A stretch of DNA of 64,000 nt from Aeromonas jandaei (lineage in GTDB: Bacteria; Pseudomonadota; Gammaproteobacteria; Enterobacterales; Aeromonadaceae): NCBI RefSeq assembly GCF_037890695.1, contig NZ_CP149571.1, positions 1,511,001 to 1,575,000 of the forward strand, read 5' to 3'. This document shows positions 26,266 to 37,569 of the stretch, piece by piece. A program made the translations under genes and the position numbers. Position 1 is the stretch's first letter, and every line of letters starts with the position of its first letter. The notes beneath the pieces were generated by a model. It saw only the letters and a program-made list of their open reading frames with translations, was not told the DNA's origin and did not search any database.

Positions 26266-27720
26266 ATGCTTGAGATCGGCATGCTGGATCTGGGACTGCT
26301 GATGGGCGAGGGGGAGCTGGCGGGCGAGGTGGCGCTGTTGCTGGCCGCGTCCCCCAAGATCTCCGAGTTCATCAAACGCTCCCCGCTACAGGGCAAGTTG
26401 CTGAAAAAGCGCCTGCAGAGCTGGGGCGAGCAACTGGGGGAGGAGATCCGCCACAAACCGGTGCCGGTGGCGCTGGAGCAGGAGTACCTGCTCTATCAGG
26501 CCCATCGGCAACTGCCGATGACCGAGCTGGTTGGCCGTCTGCCAAGCCTGCTGGAGTCGCTGGAGCAGTACAGCCCCTTTGCCGGCGAGGCGCGATCCTT
26601 GGTGCGCCAGCTGATGGCTCACCCCACCGAGGGGTTGTGCCAGCTCTTTATCGACAAGTGGCGTGCCAGTCTGGTGGGTAGCCTGCTGCAGTTGCAGCAG
26701 CAGATCGCCGAGGCGGAGCGGGAGAAGCAGCGTCAGGAGATTGAAGATCAGCTGCTGGCGAGCCGTACCCTGGCCGATGCCCTCGACCCCAACAAGATCT
26801 CCGCCGGTGGCTTGTGGGATCTGGCGCAGGGGAGCTGGCACAAGCGCAGTCTGGTGCTGGTCAAGCAGTACGCCCGCATGCTGCAGCGCGAGCCGCTGCT
26901 GGCGGAGATTGCCGGTCTGCTCGGGCGCAGCGAGCGGGATCGGCGAGCGCAGGAGCAGCCTGTACCGCCGGTCGAGGTGCTTGAGCTGGAACCGGCACCC
27001 AGCGACGATGTGCCCGACGATCTGGTGGGCATTCATCAGGCGAGCGATTTGATGCGGCTGCTGCCAAGCGAGGCGGTAATGCTGGGGCTGCCGGAGCTGG
27101 AGCTGGAGTTCTACCGCCGCTATCTGGAGCGGCGCCTGCTCAGCTATCAGTCGCGGGGTACCCTGCCGCGCCAGCGCATCATGCTGCGCACCCCGGAGCA
27201 GGGGGGCAAGCAGCTGCAGCAACGCGGTCCCTTTATCGTCTGCGTCGATACCTCCGGTTCCATGGGCGGATATCCGGAGGAGTGTGCCAAGGCGCTGTTT
27301 CTGGCCCTGCTGCGGGTGGCGATGGACGAGAAGCGCGGCTGTTATCTGATGCTCTTCTCCACCGAGGTGGCGACCCTCGAGATCACCGCCGATACCGGAC
27401 TGGAGAAGGCGGAGCGCTTCCTCTCCATGAGTTTTCACGGCGGTACCGATCTGGTGCCCTGCCTCGAGAAGGCACTGGCCAAGCTCGATGATCCCGCCTT
27501 TGCCAAGGCCGATGTGCTGGTCATCTCCGATTTTATCGCCCAGAGCCTGCCCCACGCCCTGCTCGATCAGATGAACCGCTATCGTCAGCGCCAGACCCGC
27601 TTTCATGCGGTGGCCATGTCCCGTCACGCCAAGCAGGCGCTGCTGCGGGTGTTCGACAACAGCTGGTTGCTCGATTGCGGCCTGCGCGGCCGCTTGCTGC
27701 GACGCTGGCAACAGCACTGA
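26266..27720 (+). CDS. viaA: VWA-domain protein ViaA
   Basis: Partner and stimulator of RavA ATPase. 484 residues (E. coli 483): an N-terminal helical domain, then a C-terminal von Willebrand A domain with an intact MIDAS start DTSGSMGG (D328, S330, S332), Thr in FHGGTDLVPCLEKAL and Asp in VLVISDFIA, so metal binding should be preserved. AAGGGGCAGG precedes the ATG at 26266. Tightly linked to ravA; the operon is the normal one. Confidence 0.93.
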   Translation: MLEIGMLDLGLLMGEGELAGEVALLLAASPKISEFIKRSPLQGKLLKKRLQSWGEQLGEEIRHKPVPVALEQEYLLYQAHRQLPMTELVGRLPSLLESLEQYSPFAGEARSLVRQLMAHPTEGLCQLFIDKWRASLVGSLLQLQQQIAEAEREKQRQEIEDQLLASRTLADALDPNKISAGGLWDLAQGSWHKRSLVLVKQYARMLQREPLLAEIAGLLGRSERDRRAQEQPVPPVEVLELEPAPSDDVPDDLVGIHQASDLMRLLPSEAVMLGLPELELEFYRRYLERRLLSYQSRGTLPRQRIMLRTPEQGGKQLQQRGPFIVCVDTSGSMGGYPEECAKALFLALLRVAMDEKRGCYLMLFSTEVATLEITADTGLEKAERFLSMSFHGGTDLVPCLEKALAKLDDPAFAKADVLVISDFIAQSLPHALLDQMNRYRQRQTRFHAVAMSRHAKQALLRVFDNSWLLDCGLRGRLLRRWQQH

Positions 27721-27879
27721 GCCGACGTCTTGCCAAGTCATAATCCACTTGAGGCTGCCTTTAGCTGATTGATATGGCGCGTTGTTTGGTTCCTGTCAGT
27801 GGTTGCTGTACGTTGTGGGATGAGCAGTTATGATGTGCTGCACAATGGCTGTGTTCTCTGACTGGAGAAGTGACCCCGC

Positions 27880-29754
27880 ATGATACGTTTCCTCGCCCTG
27901 CTCTTGCTGACCGCGCTTTGCAGTAGCTCTGTATGGGCTGCCAGAGAGCCGCTTGCCGAGCCAAAACTCTCCCGAGAGCTGCAACAGCTGGAGGAGGGGA
28001 GTCACAGCGAGCGTGTTTTTCGGCTGCGTGTTGCCGTGCTTGCTGCAAACTATGACGCCTATCCACCGGATGTGCAGGGGCGCATCGTGCGCCTGCAGTG
28101 CTGGGCCATGCCAGCCGAGCGGGATGGCGAATATCGCCGGGTGGTGGAGTTTGCCGACAAGGCACTGCAGCGGGCCCGTGAGCGCAAGGATGGCCTCACC
28201 GAGGCGGGCCTGCTCACCTGTCGCGGCTTTCATCAGCAGCTGCTGGGCAACATGAAACAGGCCAAGGCCGATTACGAACAGGCGCTGCAACTGGCGCGCA
28301 ATCTGGGTGACAGGCTGCAGGAGGCCGATATTCTCAGCCAGCGCGGTGACATGTATGCCTATCAGGGCAAGCTGGCGGAAGGGCTGCAAGAGCTGATGGA
28401 GGCTCACCGCGGCTATGAAGCTCTGGGGCTGGATGGCAAGGCGCGGGAGACGCTGGGGCACATTGCCAATGCCTATCGCCGGATGGGGCTCTATGAGCGG
28501 GCCGAGGGCTACTTCAAGGAGCTGGAGAAGGAGTACGAAAAAGAGGGGGAGGAGGAGCGCCAGATCAGTATCATCTCCCAACAGGGGGTGCTCTACAGCG
28601 AGATGGGGGAGTATGCGCGGGCGCGTCCGCTGCTGGAACAGGCGGAGCAGTTCTACCGGAAACAGCAGCAGGATGGCTTTCTGGCCTGGAGCCAGATTGA
28701 GCTGGCCACCATCCTCCACTATCAGGGCAAGGGCGATCAGGCCATGGCCAAGCTGCAGCAGGCCGAGGCGATTCTGCTCCGTAGTAGCGATATAGACAGC
28801 GTCACCCAGGGGCACTGGCAACTGGTGATGGGGATGGTGCTGGAGACGCAGGGCAAGCTATCCGAGGCGCTTGCCAGCCTTGCCAGAGCCGAGCCCATCT
28901 TCGTCAAAGAGAACAATCAGCGCTTTTTGACCCGGCTCTACGAGGTGCGTTCGCGGATCTTCGAGTCGAAGGGGCAGATTAAAGAGGCGCTGGCCAATCT
29001 GAAGCTCTATGTCAAAACCCGCACGGCGGTTGAGAAGGTGCTGATGGAGCAGCGGACTCTGCAGATGCGTTTCGAGTTCGACATGGCACGCAAGGAGCTG
29101 GCCCACCAGACCCTCAAGACCAAGCAGCTGTTGCAGGAGGCTGAACTGAAACAGCTTAAAGAGCGTCGTTACTGGCAGTATCTGGTGGTCTCGCTGCTGC
29201 TGGTGCTGATGGGGATTGCCGTCTTCTATCAGCATCGCCGCTCCCGCAAGATGCACCGTCTGGCGATGACCGACGAGCTAACCGGCATCCATAACCGCCG
29301 CCAGATCCAGACTCGCGGCGAGACGTTGTTTCGCCAGGCGCGCAGCAGCGGCAAGCCATTTAGCGTGCTGCTGCTCGATATCGATCACTTCAAGCAGGTT
29401 AATGACCAGCTGGGCCATCATGTTGGCGACAGCGTGCTGATGGCGGTCGCCAGCTGCGTCGAAGCACAGCTGCGCTCGTTCGATCGGGTAGGGCGCAACG
29501 GTGGCGAGGAGTTTCTGGTGCTGTTGCCAGATACCTGTATCGATGAGGCGGCCGAGGTGGCAGAGCGGATCCGCCATCGCGTCTCCCAGCTCAAGGTCGA
29601 GGGGGTGTCGGAAGGGCAGTCCATTTATGTCAGCATCGGCTGCGCCGAACAGAGTCCGCTCGATGAGACCCTGGGGGAGCTTGTCCAGCGCGCCGATGTG
29701 GCCATGTATCGGGCCAAGCAGGCCGGACGCAATCTGGTGATGCGGGCAGAGTAG
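27880..29754 (+). CDS. TPR-GGDEF protein, probable exported-sensor diguanylate cyclase
   Basis: A 624-residue membrane protein. A signal peptide (MIRFLALLLLTALCSSSVWA) is followed by about 370 residues of tetratricopeptide-like repeats (e.g. AKADYEQALQLARNLGDRLQ, ARPLLEQAEQFYRKQQQDGF), a coiled helix, one TM segment (about 431-450, YLVVSLLLVLMGIAVFYQH) and a C-terminal GGDEF domain starting MTDELTGIHNRR. The active site is GGEEF (541-545) and the inhibitory I-site RSFD (532-535) is in place five residues before it, so it should make cyclic di-GMP and be product-inhibited. The TPR region would be periplasmic and sense an unknown ligand or protein. GGAGAAG lies about 11 bases upstream of the ATG. 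Confidence 0.9.
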   Translation: MIRFLALLLLTALCSSSVWAAREPLAEPKLSRELQQLEEGSHSERVFRLRVAVLAANYDAYPPDVQGRIVRLQCWAMPAERDGEYRRVVEFADKALQRARERKDGLTEAGLLTCRGFHQQLLGNMKQAKADYEQALQLARNLGDRLQEADILSQRGDMYAYQGKLAEGLQELMEAHRGYEALGLDGKARETLGHIANAYRRMGLYERAEGYFKELEKEYEKEGEEERQISIISQQGVLYSEMGEYARARPLLEQAEQFYRKQQQDGFLAWSQIELATILHYQGKGDQAMAKLQQAEAILLRSSDIDSVTQGHWQLVMGMVLETQGKLSEALASLARAEPIFVKENNQRFLTRLYEVRSRIFESKGQIKEALANLKLYVKTRTAVEKVLMEQRTLQMRFEFDMARKELAHQTLKTKQLLQEAELKQLKERRYWQYLVVSLLLVLMGIAVFYQHRRSRKMHRLAMTDELTGIHNRRQIQTRGETLFRQARSSGKPFSVLLLDIDHFKQVNDQLGHHVGDSVLMAVASCVEAQLRSFDRVGRNGGEEFLVLLPDTCIDEAAEVAERIRHRVSQLKVEGVSEGQSIYVSIGCAEQSPLDETLGELVQRADVAMYRAKQAGRNLVMRAE

Positions 29755-29841
29755 TTAGCCCGCATTCTCATTCATCCTCTGAGCGGATCATCCGGCTGCT
29801 GAATTCCCCAAGCCGGACTGGGTATTTTTCACCCGTGCGGG

Positions 29842-29847
29842 TATAAT
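29842..29847 (+). promoter_or_regulatory. Candidate -10 element for prfC
   Basis: TATAAT, sharing its first T with a small inverted repeat (ACCCG-TG-CGGGT, 29831-29842). A convincing -35 is not visible. The implied leader is about 185 bases. Confidence 0.5.
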
Positions 29848-29884
29848 GTCGCGCAATTTTGCTTTGACTCAGGCGAGAAGACCC

Positions 29885-29890
29885 ATGTAA
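29885..29890 (+). promoter_or_regulatory. Minimal start-stop element (AUG UAA) in prfC leader
   Basis: ATGTAA preceded by GAGAAG with a 4-base spacer. An initiating ribosome would terminate at once. Whether it is translated is inference. Confidence 0.35.
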
Positions 29891-29981
29891 CGCAACCCTC
29901 TTCCTCTCACCACCGACAGACCCTATGTCTGCCCGAGTGGCCCGTTGCGTATCCATGCCGGACCGTGAGTCAATGCGGCAT
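29890..29981 (+). ncRNA. Structured leader RNA upstream of prfC
   Basis: Three nested stems can be drawn: ACGCAAC (29890-29896) with GTTGCGT (29944-29950); inside it CCAC (29910-29913) with GTGG (29937-29940); and inside that CAGAC (29917-29921) with GTCTG (29927-29931). A separate hairpin follows, ATGCCG (29955-29960) with CGGCAT (29976-29981). Competing pairings with ACCGT/ACGGT further on are possible. It does not match any riboswitch class I can recall. It overlaps a short ORF (29925-30023). Confidence 0.45.
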
Positions 29982-30023
29982 CCCGGAATTACTCCCACGG
30001 TGGCCAAGGCCGCCGCCCAATAG
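29925..30023 (+). CDS. Possible 32-codon leader ORF before prfC
   Basis: ATG at 29925 opens a 32-residue frame (MSARVARCVSMPDRESMR and on, ending KAAAQ) that closes with TAG 14 bases before the prfC ATG. No good Shine-Dalgarno precedes it and it runs through the leader stems, so translation is doubtful; it is listed because its stop codon sits just upstream of a release-factor gene. Confidence 0.2.
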   Translation: MSARVARCVSMPDRESMRHPGITPTVAKAAAQ

Positions 30024-30037
30024 AAGAACGTTGAATT

Positions 30038-31624
30038 ATGTCAGCTGAATTTCTGAGTGAAGTCTCCAAGAGACGCACTTTTGCGATCATTTCGCACCCG
30101 GATGCGGGTAAAACCACCATCACTGAAAAAGTCCTGCTGTTCGGACAGGCCATTCAGCGCGCCGGTACTGTCAAGGGCCGTGGCTCGGGCCAGCATGCCA
30201 AATCCGACTGGATGGAGATGGAGAAGCAGCGTGGTATCTCAATCACTACTTCGGTGATGCAGTTCCCCTATGCCGACTGTCTGGTCAACCTGCTCGACAC
30301 CCCGGGTCACGAGGACTTCTCCGAAGATACCTACCGTACCCTGACGGCGGTCGACTGCTGCCTGATGGTCATCGACGCCGCCAAGGGTGTTGAAGACCGG
30401 ACCCGCAAGCTGATGGAAGTGACCCGTCTGCGCGATACCCCCATCCTCACCTTCATGAACAAGCTGGACCGCGAAGTGCGCGATCCAATGGAAGTGATGG
30501 ACGAGGTGGAGCGCGAGCTGAAGATCATGTGCGCCCCCATCACCTGGCCCATCGGCTGTGGCAAATCCTTCAAGGGTGTTTACCACCTCTACAAGGATGA
30601 GACCTATCTGTATCAGACCGGTCAGGGGCACACCATCCAGGAGAAGCGGGTGGTCAAGGGGCTGAACAACCCGGATCTGGATGCCGCCGTCGGCGAAGAT
30701 CTGGCCCAGCAGCTGCGTGACGAGCTGGAGCTGGTGCAGGGCGCCTCTCCCGAGTTCGATCACGACGCCTTTATCGCTGGCGAGATGACCCCGGTCTTCT
30801 TCGGTACCGCACTGGGTAACTTCGGTGTTGACCACATGCTGGATGGCCTGACCGACTGGGCACCGTCTCCCATGCCGCGCAAGGCCGAGAGCCGTGAAGT
30901 GGTGGCGACCGAGGAGAAGTTCTCCGGCTTCGTGTTCAAGATCCAGGCAAACATGGATCCGAAACACCGCGACCGCATCGCCTTTATGCGTATCGTATCA
31001 GGCACCTACAGCAAGGGCATGAAGATGCGCCACGTGCGTATCGGCAAGGATGTGAACATCTCCGACGCCGTGACCTTTATGGCCGGTGACCGGGAGCAGG
31101 CGGAAGATGCCTTCGCCGGTGACATCATCGGTCTGCACAACCACGGCACCATCCAGATCGGCGACACCTTCACTCAGGGTGAAGATCTCAAGTTCACCGG
31201 TATCCCGAACTTTGCACCGGAACTGTTCCGCCGCATCCGCCTGCGCGATCCGCTCAAGCAGAAGCAGCTGCTCAAGGGGCTGGTCCAGCTCTCCGAAGAG
31301 GGCGCGGTACAGGTGTTCCGTCCGCTGATTAGCAACGATCTCATCGTTGGTGCGGTCGGTGTGCTGCAGTTTGACGTGGTGGTCTCTCGTCTGAAGAGCG
31401 AGTACAACGTCGAGGCCATCTACGAGGCGGTCAACGTCTCCACCGCCCGCTGGGTGGAAGGGACCGATGTGAAGAAGTTCGAAGAGTTCAAGCGCAAGAA
31501 CGAGGTCAACCTGGCCCTCGATGGCGGTGACAACCTCACCTACATCGCGCCGACCATGGTCAACTTGCGCCTGGCCCAGGAGCGTCACCCGGACGTCGAG
31601 TTCCGCCAGACTCGCGAGCACTGA
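30038..31624 (+). CDS. prfC: Peptide chain release factor 3 (RF3)
   Basis: Translational GTPase that removes RF1/RF2 from the ribosome after peptide release. 528 residues (E. coli 529). The G-domain motifs are complete: [13 protein letters not shown] (G1), [10 protein letters not shown] (G2), [14 protein letters not shown] (G3) and NKLDR (G4). The RF3-specific [21 protein letters not shown] is present. Start ATG at 30038 has only a weak AGAAG. Upstream lies an unusually structured leader; a strong terminator follows. Confidence 0.97.
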   Translation: MSAEFLSEVSKRRTFAIISHPDAGKTTITEKVLLFGQAIQRAGTVKGRGSGQHAKSDWMEMEKQRGISITTSVMQFPYADCLVNLLDTPGHEDFSEDTYRTLTAVDCCLMVIDAAKGVEDRTRKLMEVTRLRDTPILTFMNKLDREVRDPMEVMDEVERELKIMCAPITWPIGCGKSFKGVYHLYKDETYLYQTGQGHTIQEKRVVKGLNNPDLDAAVGEDLAQQLRDELELVQGASPEFDHDAFIAGEMTPVFFGTALGNFGVDHMLDGLTDWAPSPMPRKAESREVVATEEKFSGFVFKIQANMDPKHRDRIAFMRIVSGTYSKGMKMRHVRIGKDVNISDAVTFMAGDREQAEDAFAGDIIGLHNHGTIQIGDTFTQGEDLKFTGIPNFAPELFRRIRLRDPLKQKQLLKGLVQLSEEGAVQVFRPLISNDLIVGAVGVLQFDVVVSRLKSEYNVEAIYEAVNVSTARWVEGTDVKKFEEFKRKNEVNLALDGGDNLTYIAPTMVNLRLAQERHPDVEFRQTREH

Positions 31625-31653
31625 TAAGCGCTTGCCCGACCGGCAGACACGAT

Positions 31654-31686
31654 AAAAAAAGACCCCGCTTCGGCGGGGTCTTTTTA
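31654..31686. terminator. Bidirectional terminator after prfC
   Basis: AAAAAGACCCCGC-TTCG-GCGGGGTCTTTTT: 13-base stem with a UUCG tetraloop and flanking A/T runs. Confidence 0.95.
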
Positions 31687-31719
31687 TTGGTGTACCAAGG
31701 TGTTGTCTGGCGTGGCCTC

Positions 31720-32181
31720 TCAAAAGGTGCGCAGCAAACGGGCGGGATTGCCGGCATAGGTGCCGGGGATCTCTATATCCCGGGTGACCACGGCTCCGGC
31801 ACCGATGACGGCGCCCCGGCAGATGCGGACCGGCAAAATGGTGGCATTGGAACCGATGCTGACCTCATCCTCAATGACGGTTCGGCCCCAGTGGGTCGAG
31901 TCCGGATCGGGAGATCCCTGCTTGAAGAGATCGTTGGCAAACATCACCCCGTGACCGATAAAGCACCCTTCACCTATGGTGACGTGCTCGCAGATAAAGG
32001 TGTGCGACTGGACTCTGGTTGCTCGGCCAATGGTGACGTTGGCCTGCACTTCCACGAAGGGGCCGATAAAGACATCGTCTGCCAGAGTACAGCCGTAGAG
32101 ATTGACGGGCTCAACCAGTTTCACCCGCTCGCCGAAACTGACATCGCAAATGCCAACGGTGTGCCGTGTCGGCTCATTCAT
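31720..32181 (-). CDS. Left-handed beta-helix (hexapeptide) acyltransferase
   Basis: A 153-residue protein built of hexapeptide repeats ([LIV]GxxxxI pattern: [36 protein letters not shown]). Features such as [27 protein letters not shown] and [12 protein letters not shown] are those of WbbJ/WlbB-like sugar O- or N-acetyltransferases that act on nucleotide sugars. The His in CFIGHGVMF is a candidate catalytic base. It starts inside the stop of the MarR-GNAT gene (ATGA overlap), so they are coupled. No sugar-synthesis genes are nearby; the acceptor is unknown. Confidence 0.8.
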   Translation of the reverse strand: MNEPTRHTVGICDVSFGERVKLVEPVNLYGCTLADDVFIGPFVEVQANVTIGRATRVQSHTFICEHVTIGEGCFIGHGVMFANDLFKQGSPDPDSTHWGRTVIEDEVSIGSNATILPVRICRGAVIGAGAVVTRDIEIPGTYAGNPARLLRTF

Positions 32182-33104
32182 AATGCGCCTCTCTGTTCCA
32201 GATCGAGCAGCATGCAGATTTCACAATCTCCGTGACCGGTACAGCCAAGGGGGCCGGGCAGATGCTCAAACCCGAGGGATTCGTAGAGGCTGGTCGCCTC
32301 GCGCAGTACTTCGGTGGTCTCCAGATAGCAGCGCCGATAGCCAAGGGCGCGCGCCTCGTCCAGCGCCTGTAACACCAGTCGCTTGCCCAGACCCAGACCA
32401 CGCAGTGCAGGCAGGAAGTACATCTTCTGCAATTCGCACACCCCCTCTTCTCCCGCCAATGGCGCGATACCGCCACCCCCAAGGATGGAACCGTCCGGCC
32501 CCTCGATGACCCAGTAGCGGCTCGCCTCTTCCTGATAGGTTTGATAGAGCCTGTCCAGATTGGGATCCGAGACGCCATATCCCTTGTCGGCGGTGAGCCC
32601 GTACTCCGCCGAGACGGTGCGGATAACGGTCGCGATGTGGGGATTGTCTGCTTCTGTGATAGGGCGAATATGGTAGCCCTGCTGGCGGCGAGCGCGGGAG
32701 AGGGCGCTGCGGTAGAGCAGCATGCCGCTCCACAGCTGTTCGCGCTCGGATTGGCTCAGCTGCGCCAGCATCTCCTCCATGGCGTGATCCATCTCCCGAT
32801 GCAGCGTCAGCAGCATCGCCTGACCTTCGGCTGTGAGGCGGGCCTCCTTGCTGCGGCCATCGGAGGGGTGGGGATGCCAGCTGATAAGGTCGCGCTCGGC
32901 CAGGCGGGCCAGCGGGCGGCTGGCATTGGATTTGTCGATGCGCAGTTTCTCGGCCAGTTGCTGGTTGGTGGCCGGTGCGCTCTCCAGCTCGATCAGCAGG
33001 TGTGCTTCGATGGGAGTGAGTGCAAGCTGGCCACAGTGCTGGGAGAGCATGCCAAGTTCACGAACCAGATCGCGCGACAGGGCGCGCAGGGGACGGGGAT
33101 CCAT
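32178..33104 (-). CDS. MarR-type regulator fused to GNAT acetyltransferase
   Basis: 308 residues in two parts. Residues about 1-145 are a MarR winged helix ([20 protein letters not shown] recognition segment, then the wing [16 protein letters not shown]). Residues about 150-300 are a GNAT domain with the acetyl-CoA motif [18 protein letters not shown] and [22 protein letters not shown]-terminal Cys-rich stretch ([10 protein letters not shown]) is unusual and could bind metal. AGGAAA precedes the ATG at 33104. Two palindromes sharing AGTTGT/ACAACT lie just upstream, implying autoregulation. Such fusions are known but the acetyl acceptor is not. Confidence 0.85.
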   Translation of the reverse strand: MDPRPLRALSRDLVRELGMLSQHCGQLALTPIEAHLLIELESAPATNQQLAEKLRIDKSNASRPLARLAERDLISWHPHPSDGRSKEARLTAEGQAMLLTLHREMDHAMEEMLAQLSQSEREQLWSGMLLYRSALSRARRQQGYHIRPITEADNPHIATVIRTVSAEYGLTADKGYGVSDPNLDRLYQTYQEEASRYWVIEGPDGSILGGGGIAPLAGEEGVCELQKMYFLPALRGLGLGKRLVLQALDEARALGYRRCYLETTEVLREATSLYESLGFEHLPGPLGCTGHGDCEICMLLDLEQRGAL

Positions 33105-33118
33105 GTCGGGATTTCCTG

Positions 33119-33141
33119 TTTAGTTGTGCCTGACAACTAAA
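33119..33141 (-). promoter_or_regulatory. Operator-like inverted repeat 1 of MarR-GNAT gene
   Basis: TTTAGTTGT-N5-ACAACTAAA, a perfect 9-5-9 repeat 15 bases upstream of the ATG; size and symmetry suit a MarR dimer. Confidence 0.65.
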
Positions 33142-33147
33142 ATAGTC

Positions 33148-33172
33148 AAAAAGTTGTAATGCGCAACTTTTT
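33148..33172 (-). promoter_or_regulatory. Operator-like inverted repeat 2 of MarR-GNAT gene
   Basis: AAAAAGTTG-N7-CAACTTTTT, a perfect 9-7-9 repeat that shares the AGTTG half-site with repeat 1 and lies 6 bases further upstream. It could instead act as a weak terminator for mdtH, which is read in the same direction. Confidence 0.45.
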
Positions 33173-33232
33173 TATCGTCCCGGTGGACTAGCAATAGCAG
33201 CAGCCCCCGGGGCTGCCGCAGGGTAGCGCTCG

Positions 33233-34429
33233 TCAGGCTGCGGCTCTGGCGGCCAGTTCCGGACGGCGGGAGAAGCAGTGGGCAAGCAGCAGCATGGTGG
33301 CCACTCCCACCGTACCCAGCACCAGCCAAGGGAGGGCGGGTTGGCCCTGCTGCATGGCGTAATCGTAGAGCGAGCCGCCCCCCACGTAACCGGTCATGCC
33401 GCCGACGGCGAGGCCGAGCCGGCTAAAACCCATATAGCTGCCCCGGGCTGCCGGATTGGCCAGCCGGGTCATCAGGGTCTCCCGGGCCGGTTCGCAGATG
33501 ATGATCCCGAGATAGAAGCAGGCTAGCAGCACGAAGAGGCAGGATAGGGTGCTGACGAAGGCGACCAGACCTATCCCCACCGTCATCATCAGGATGCCTG
33601 CCAGCAGGCGATTCTCGAGGCGATAGCGCCGTTCGCTGAAGCGGGCGATGGGGTAGAGCAGCGCCAGTGACAGCGCCGTTTCCAGGCTGTACATCCAGCC
33701 CACGGCGGTGGTGCTGCCGGATAGCTGTTTGACCAGAATGGGGAAGATCAGCATCACCTGCACCCAGAGCATGTAGTAGCCGCTTAAGATCAGCACCAGC
33801 CGGCAGAAGGCGCGATCCGCCAGCACCTTGCCCAATCCCTGACGCATCGGCGTCGGTTTGATCGAGAGGCGATAGGCGGGCAGCAGGGTCCAGTTGCAGA
33901 GTGCTGCCAGCGTGAAGAGCCCGGCCCCCAGCAGGCAGACGTAGGTGAAGTCAAAGCGCAGCAGCCAGCTGCCGAGCAGGGCGCCGGTGACGGCACCCGC
34001 GCTCTCCAGCATCATCAGCAGGGAGATAAAACGGCCCCGTTCATGAGGACGGGTGAACTTGATCACCAGCGCGGCCCGGGGCGGGTCAAACAGGCAACCG
34101 CCCAGTCCGGAGAGGAAGCAGGAGAAGATCAGCATGGCGCCGCTGTCGGCCCAGGCCAGCGTAGCGAAGCCGATGGCCCGCAGCAGCATGCCGGTGACGA
34201 TGAGCGGGCGGGCGCCGAAACGGTCGGCCAGCGAACCGCCAAAAATTCCCAGCCCCTGTTGGGTGAGCTGACGCAGCCCGAGCGCCAGCCCGACCAGACC
34301 GGCGGCCCAGCCGAGCTGGTCGACGAAGCGCAGGCTGATCATCGGCATCACCACAAAGAAACCCAGGATCACCAGTGTGGTATCCAGCGCCAGAAACCAG
34401 CGTCCCCAAAACCTCGCCCTATCGACCAT
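33233..34429 (-). CDS. mdtH: MFS multidrug transporter MdtH
   Basis: A 398-residue, 12-helix major facilitator. The sequence tracks E. coli MdtH closely: [50 protein letters not shown] (MFS motif A region), [41 protein letters not shown]. Overexpressed MdtH gives modest quinolone resistance in E. coli; its natural substrate is unknown. GAGAGGG lies six bases before the ATG. A LysR-type gene diverges from it across 92 bp and may control it. Confidence 0.92.
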   Translation of the reverse strand: MVDRARFWGRWFLALDTTLVILGFFVVMPMISLRFVDQLGWAAGLVGLALGLRQLTQQGLGIFGGSLADRFGARPLIVTGMLLRAIGFATLAWADSGAMLIFSCFLSGLGGCLFDPPRAALVIKFTRPHERGRFISLLMMLESAGAVTGALLGSWLLRFDFTYVCLLGAGLFTLAALCNWTLLPAYRLSIKPTPMRQGLGKVLADRAFCRLVLILSGYYMLWVQVMLIFPILVKQLSGSTTAVGWMYSLETALSLALLYPIARFSERRYRLENRLLAGILMMTVGIGLVAFVSTLSCLFVLLACFYLGIIICEPARETLMTRLANPAARGSYMGFSRLGLAVGGMTGYVGGGSLYDYAMQQGQPALPWLVLGTVGVATMLLLAHCFSRRPELAARAAA

Positions 34430-34475
34430 AACGCCCTCTCATTTACAGATAACTTCATTCTGGAGAGGGTTTAGA

Positions 34476-34503
34476 TATAGTGGTAGACGACAACTACCTA
34501 TAT
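34476..34503. promoter_or_regulatory. Candidate LysR operator between mdtH and lysR-type gene
   Basis: TGGTAG-N7-CTACC flanked by TATA on both sides gives an interrupted dyad in the 92-bp divergent region, 19 bases from the LysR start. Confidence 0.4.
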
Positions 34504-34521
34504 TTCATATCAGGATTATTT

Positions 34522-35415
34522 ATGTCTATGGATCTGGACGATCTGCAACTGCTGCTGGATGTGGCCGAGCTGGGCAGTTTTAGTCAGGCCGCTGCCATCC
34601 GCGGCTGGTCACAACCACTGGTGAGTCAGCGGATTGCCCAGCTGGAGGTGAGCCTCGGAGCCCCGCTATTTCAGCGTCATCGGCGCGGTGTGACCCCGAC
34701 CCGTGCCTGCGAGGAGTTTCTCCCCGCCGCCCGCTCGGCACTGGCCACCCTGAGTGAAGGGCGGTTGGCACTGCAGGGGGCACCGGCACTGCCCTGTATC
34801 CGTCTCTCCAGCCTCCCTTCGCTCACCTCGGTGGTGTTTGGCTCGCTGTTGATGGAGCTGGTGGACGAGCCGTTCGAGATCCGCTGCACCACGGATCACT
34901 CGGGCGACATCATGCAGGCGCTGCTGACCGGGGAGGCGGATATCGGCTTTGTGCTCAAGCGCCCGCCGGTCTCCGGCCTGCAGATGGAGTTGCTCTGCTG
35001 CTCCCCCATCATCGCCATCGCCTCACCGCTCCATCCCCTGGCCGGGTGCCACGGCCTCACGCTGGAGGATATCGCCGATCAGCGGTTGGCCCCCCAGGTG
35101 TGGGGGCCGGGGTGTGATGCCTTCATCCAACAGTTACGGCGGATCCGCCGAGTTGCCAGCCCCATTCACGGTATACAACCGGCCAGTGCGGCGCGGGAAC
35201 TGGCGCTGGAGCACGGCTTTATCACTTTGATGCCGGAGCTGGCGATTGCGCGGGATCTGGAGATGGGGCGACTGATCAGACTCGATGTGGTCAATTTGCC
35301 GCAGGATCACTGGGATGTCATGATGGCCTGGCGCGGTGGCAAGCGGCCCAATCCCGCCAGAGAGACGGTACTGGCCATGGCCCGGTCACTGGCGAAACGG
35401 TGGCGCAAGGAGTAA
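34522..35415 (+). CDS. LysR-family transcriptional regulator
   Basis: 297 residues: N-terminal winged helix (DLQLLLDVAELGSFSQAAAIRGWSQPLVSQRIAQLE, the LysR helix-turn-helix) and a C-terminal periplasmic-binding-protein-like effector domain with LTGEADIGFVLKRP. The start could be the ATG at 34522 or at 34528; AGGA is about 8 bases before the first. It is divergent from mdtH, the usual arrangement for a LysR regulator and its target. Inducer unknown. Confidence 0.85.
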   Translation: MSMDLDDLQLLLDVAELGSFSQAAAIRGWSQPLVSQRIAQLEVSLGAPLFQRHRRGVTPTRACEEFLPAARSALATLSEGRLALQGAPALPCIRLSSLPSLTSVVFGSLLMELVDEPFEIRCTTDHSGDIMQALLTGEADIGFVLKRPPVSGLQMELLCCSPIIAIASPLHPLAGCHGLTLEDIADQRLAPQVWGPGCDAFIQQLRRIRRVASPIHGIQPASAARELALEHGFITLMPELAIARDLEMGRLIRLDVVNLPQDHWDVMMAWRGGKRPNPARETVLAMARSLAKRWRKE

Positions 35416-35445
35416 AGGGCGCGGGGTTGCCCCCGCGCCGGAGGA

Positions 35446-37569
<2,124 letters not shown>

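Noticed and set aside
29890..29981. Cobalamin, FMN, c-di-GMP-I or guanidine riboswitch before prfC
   Set aside because: The conserved core strings of those classes are not present; only the stems are supported.
29768..30007. 79-codon minus-strand frame opposite the prfC leader
   Set aside because: No ribosome binding site; its apparent openness follows from the leader's composition. The leader is better explained as RNA structure.
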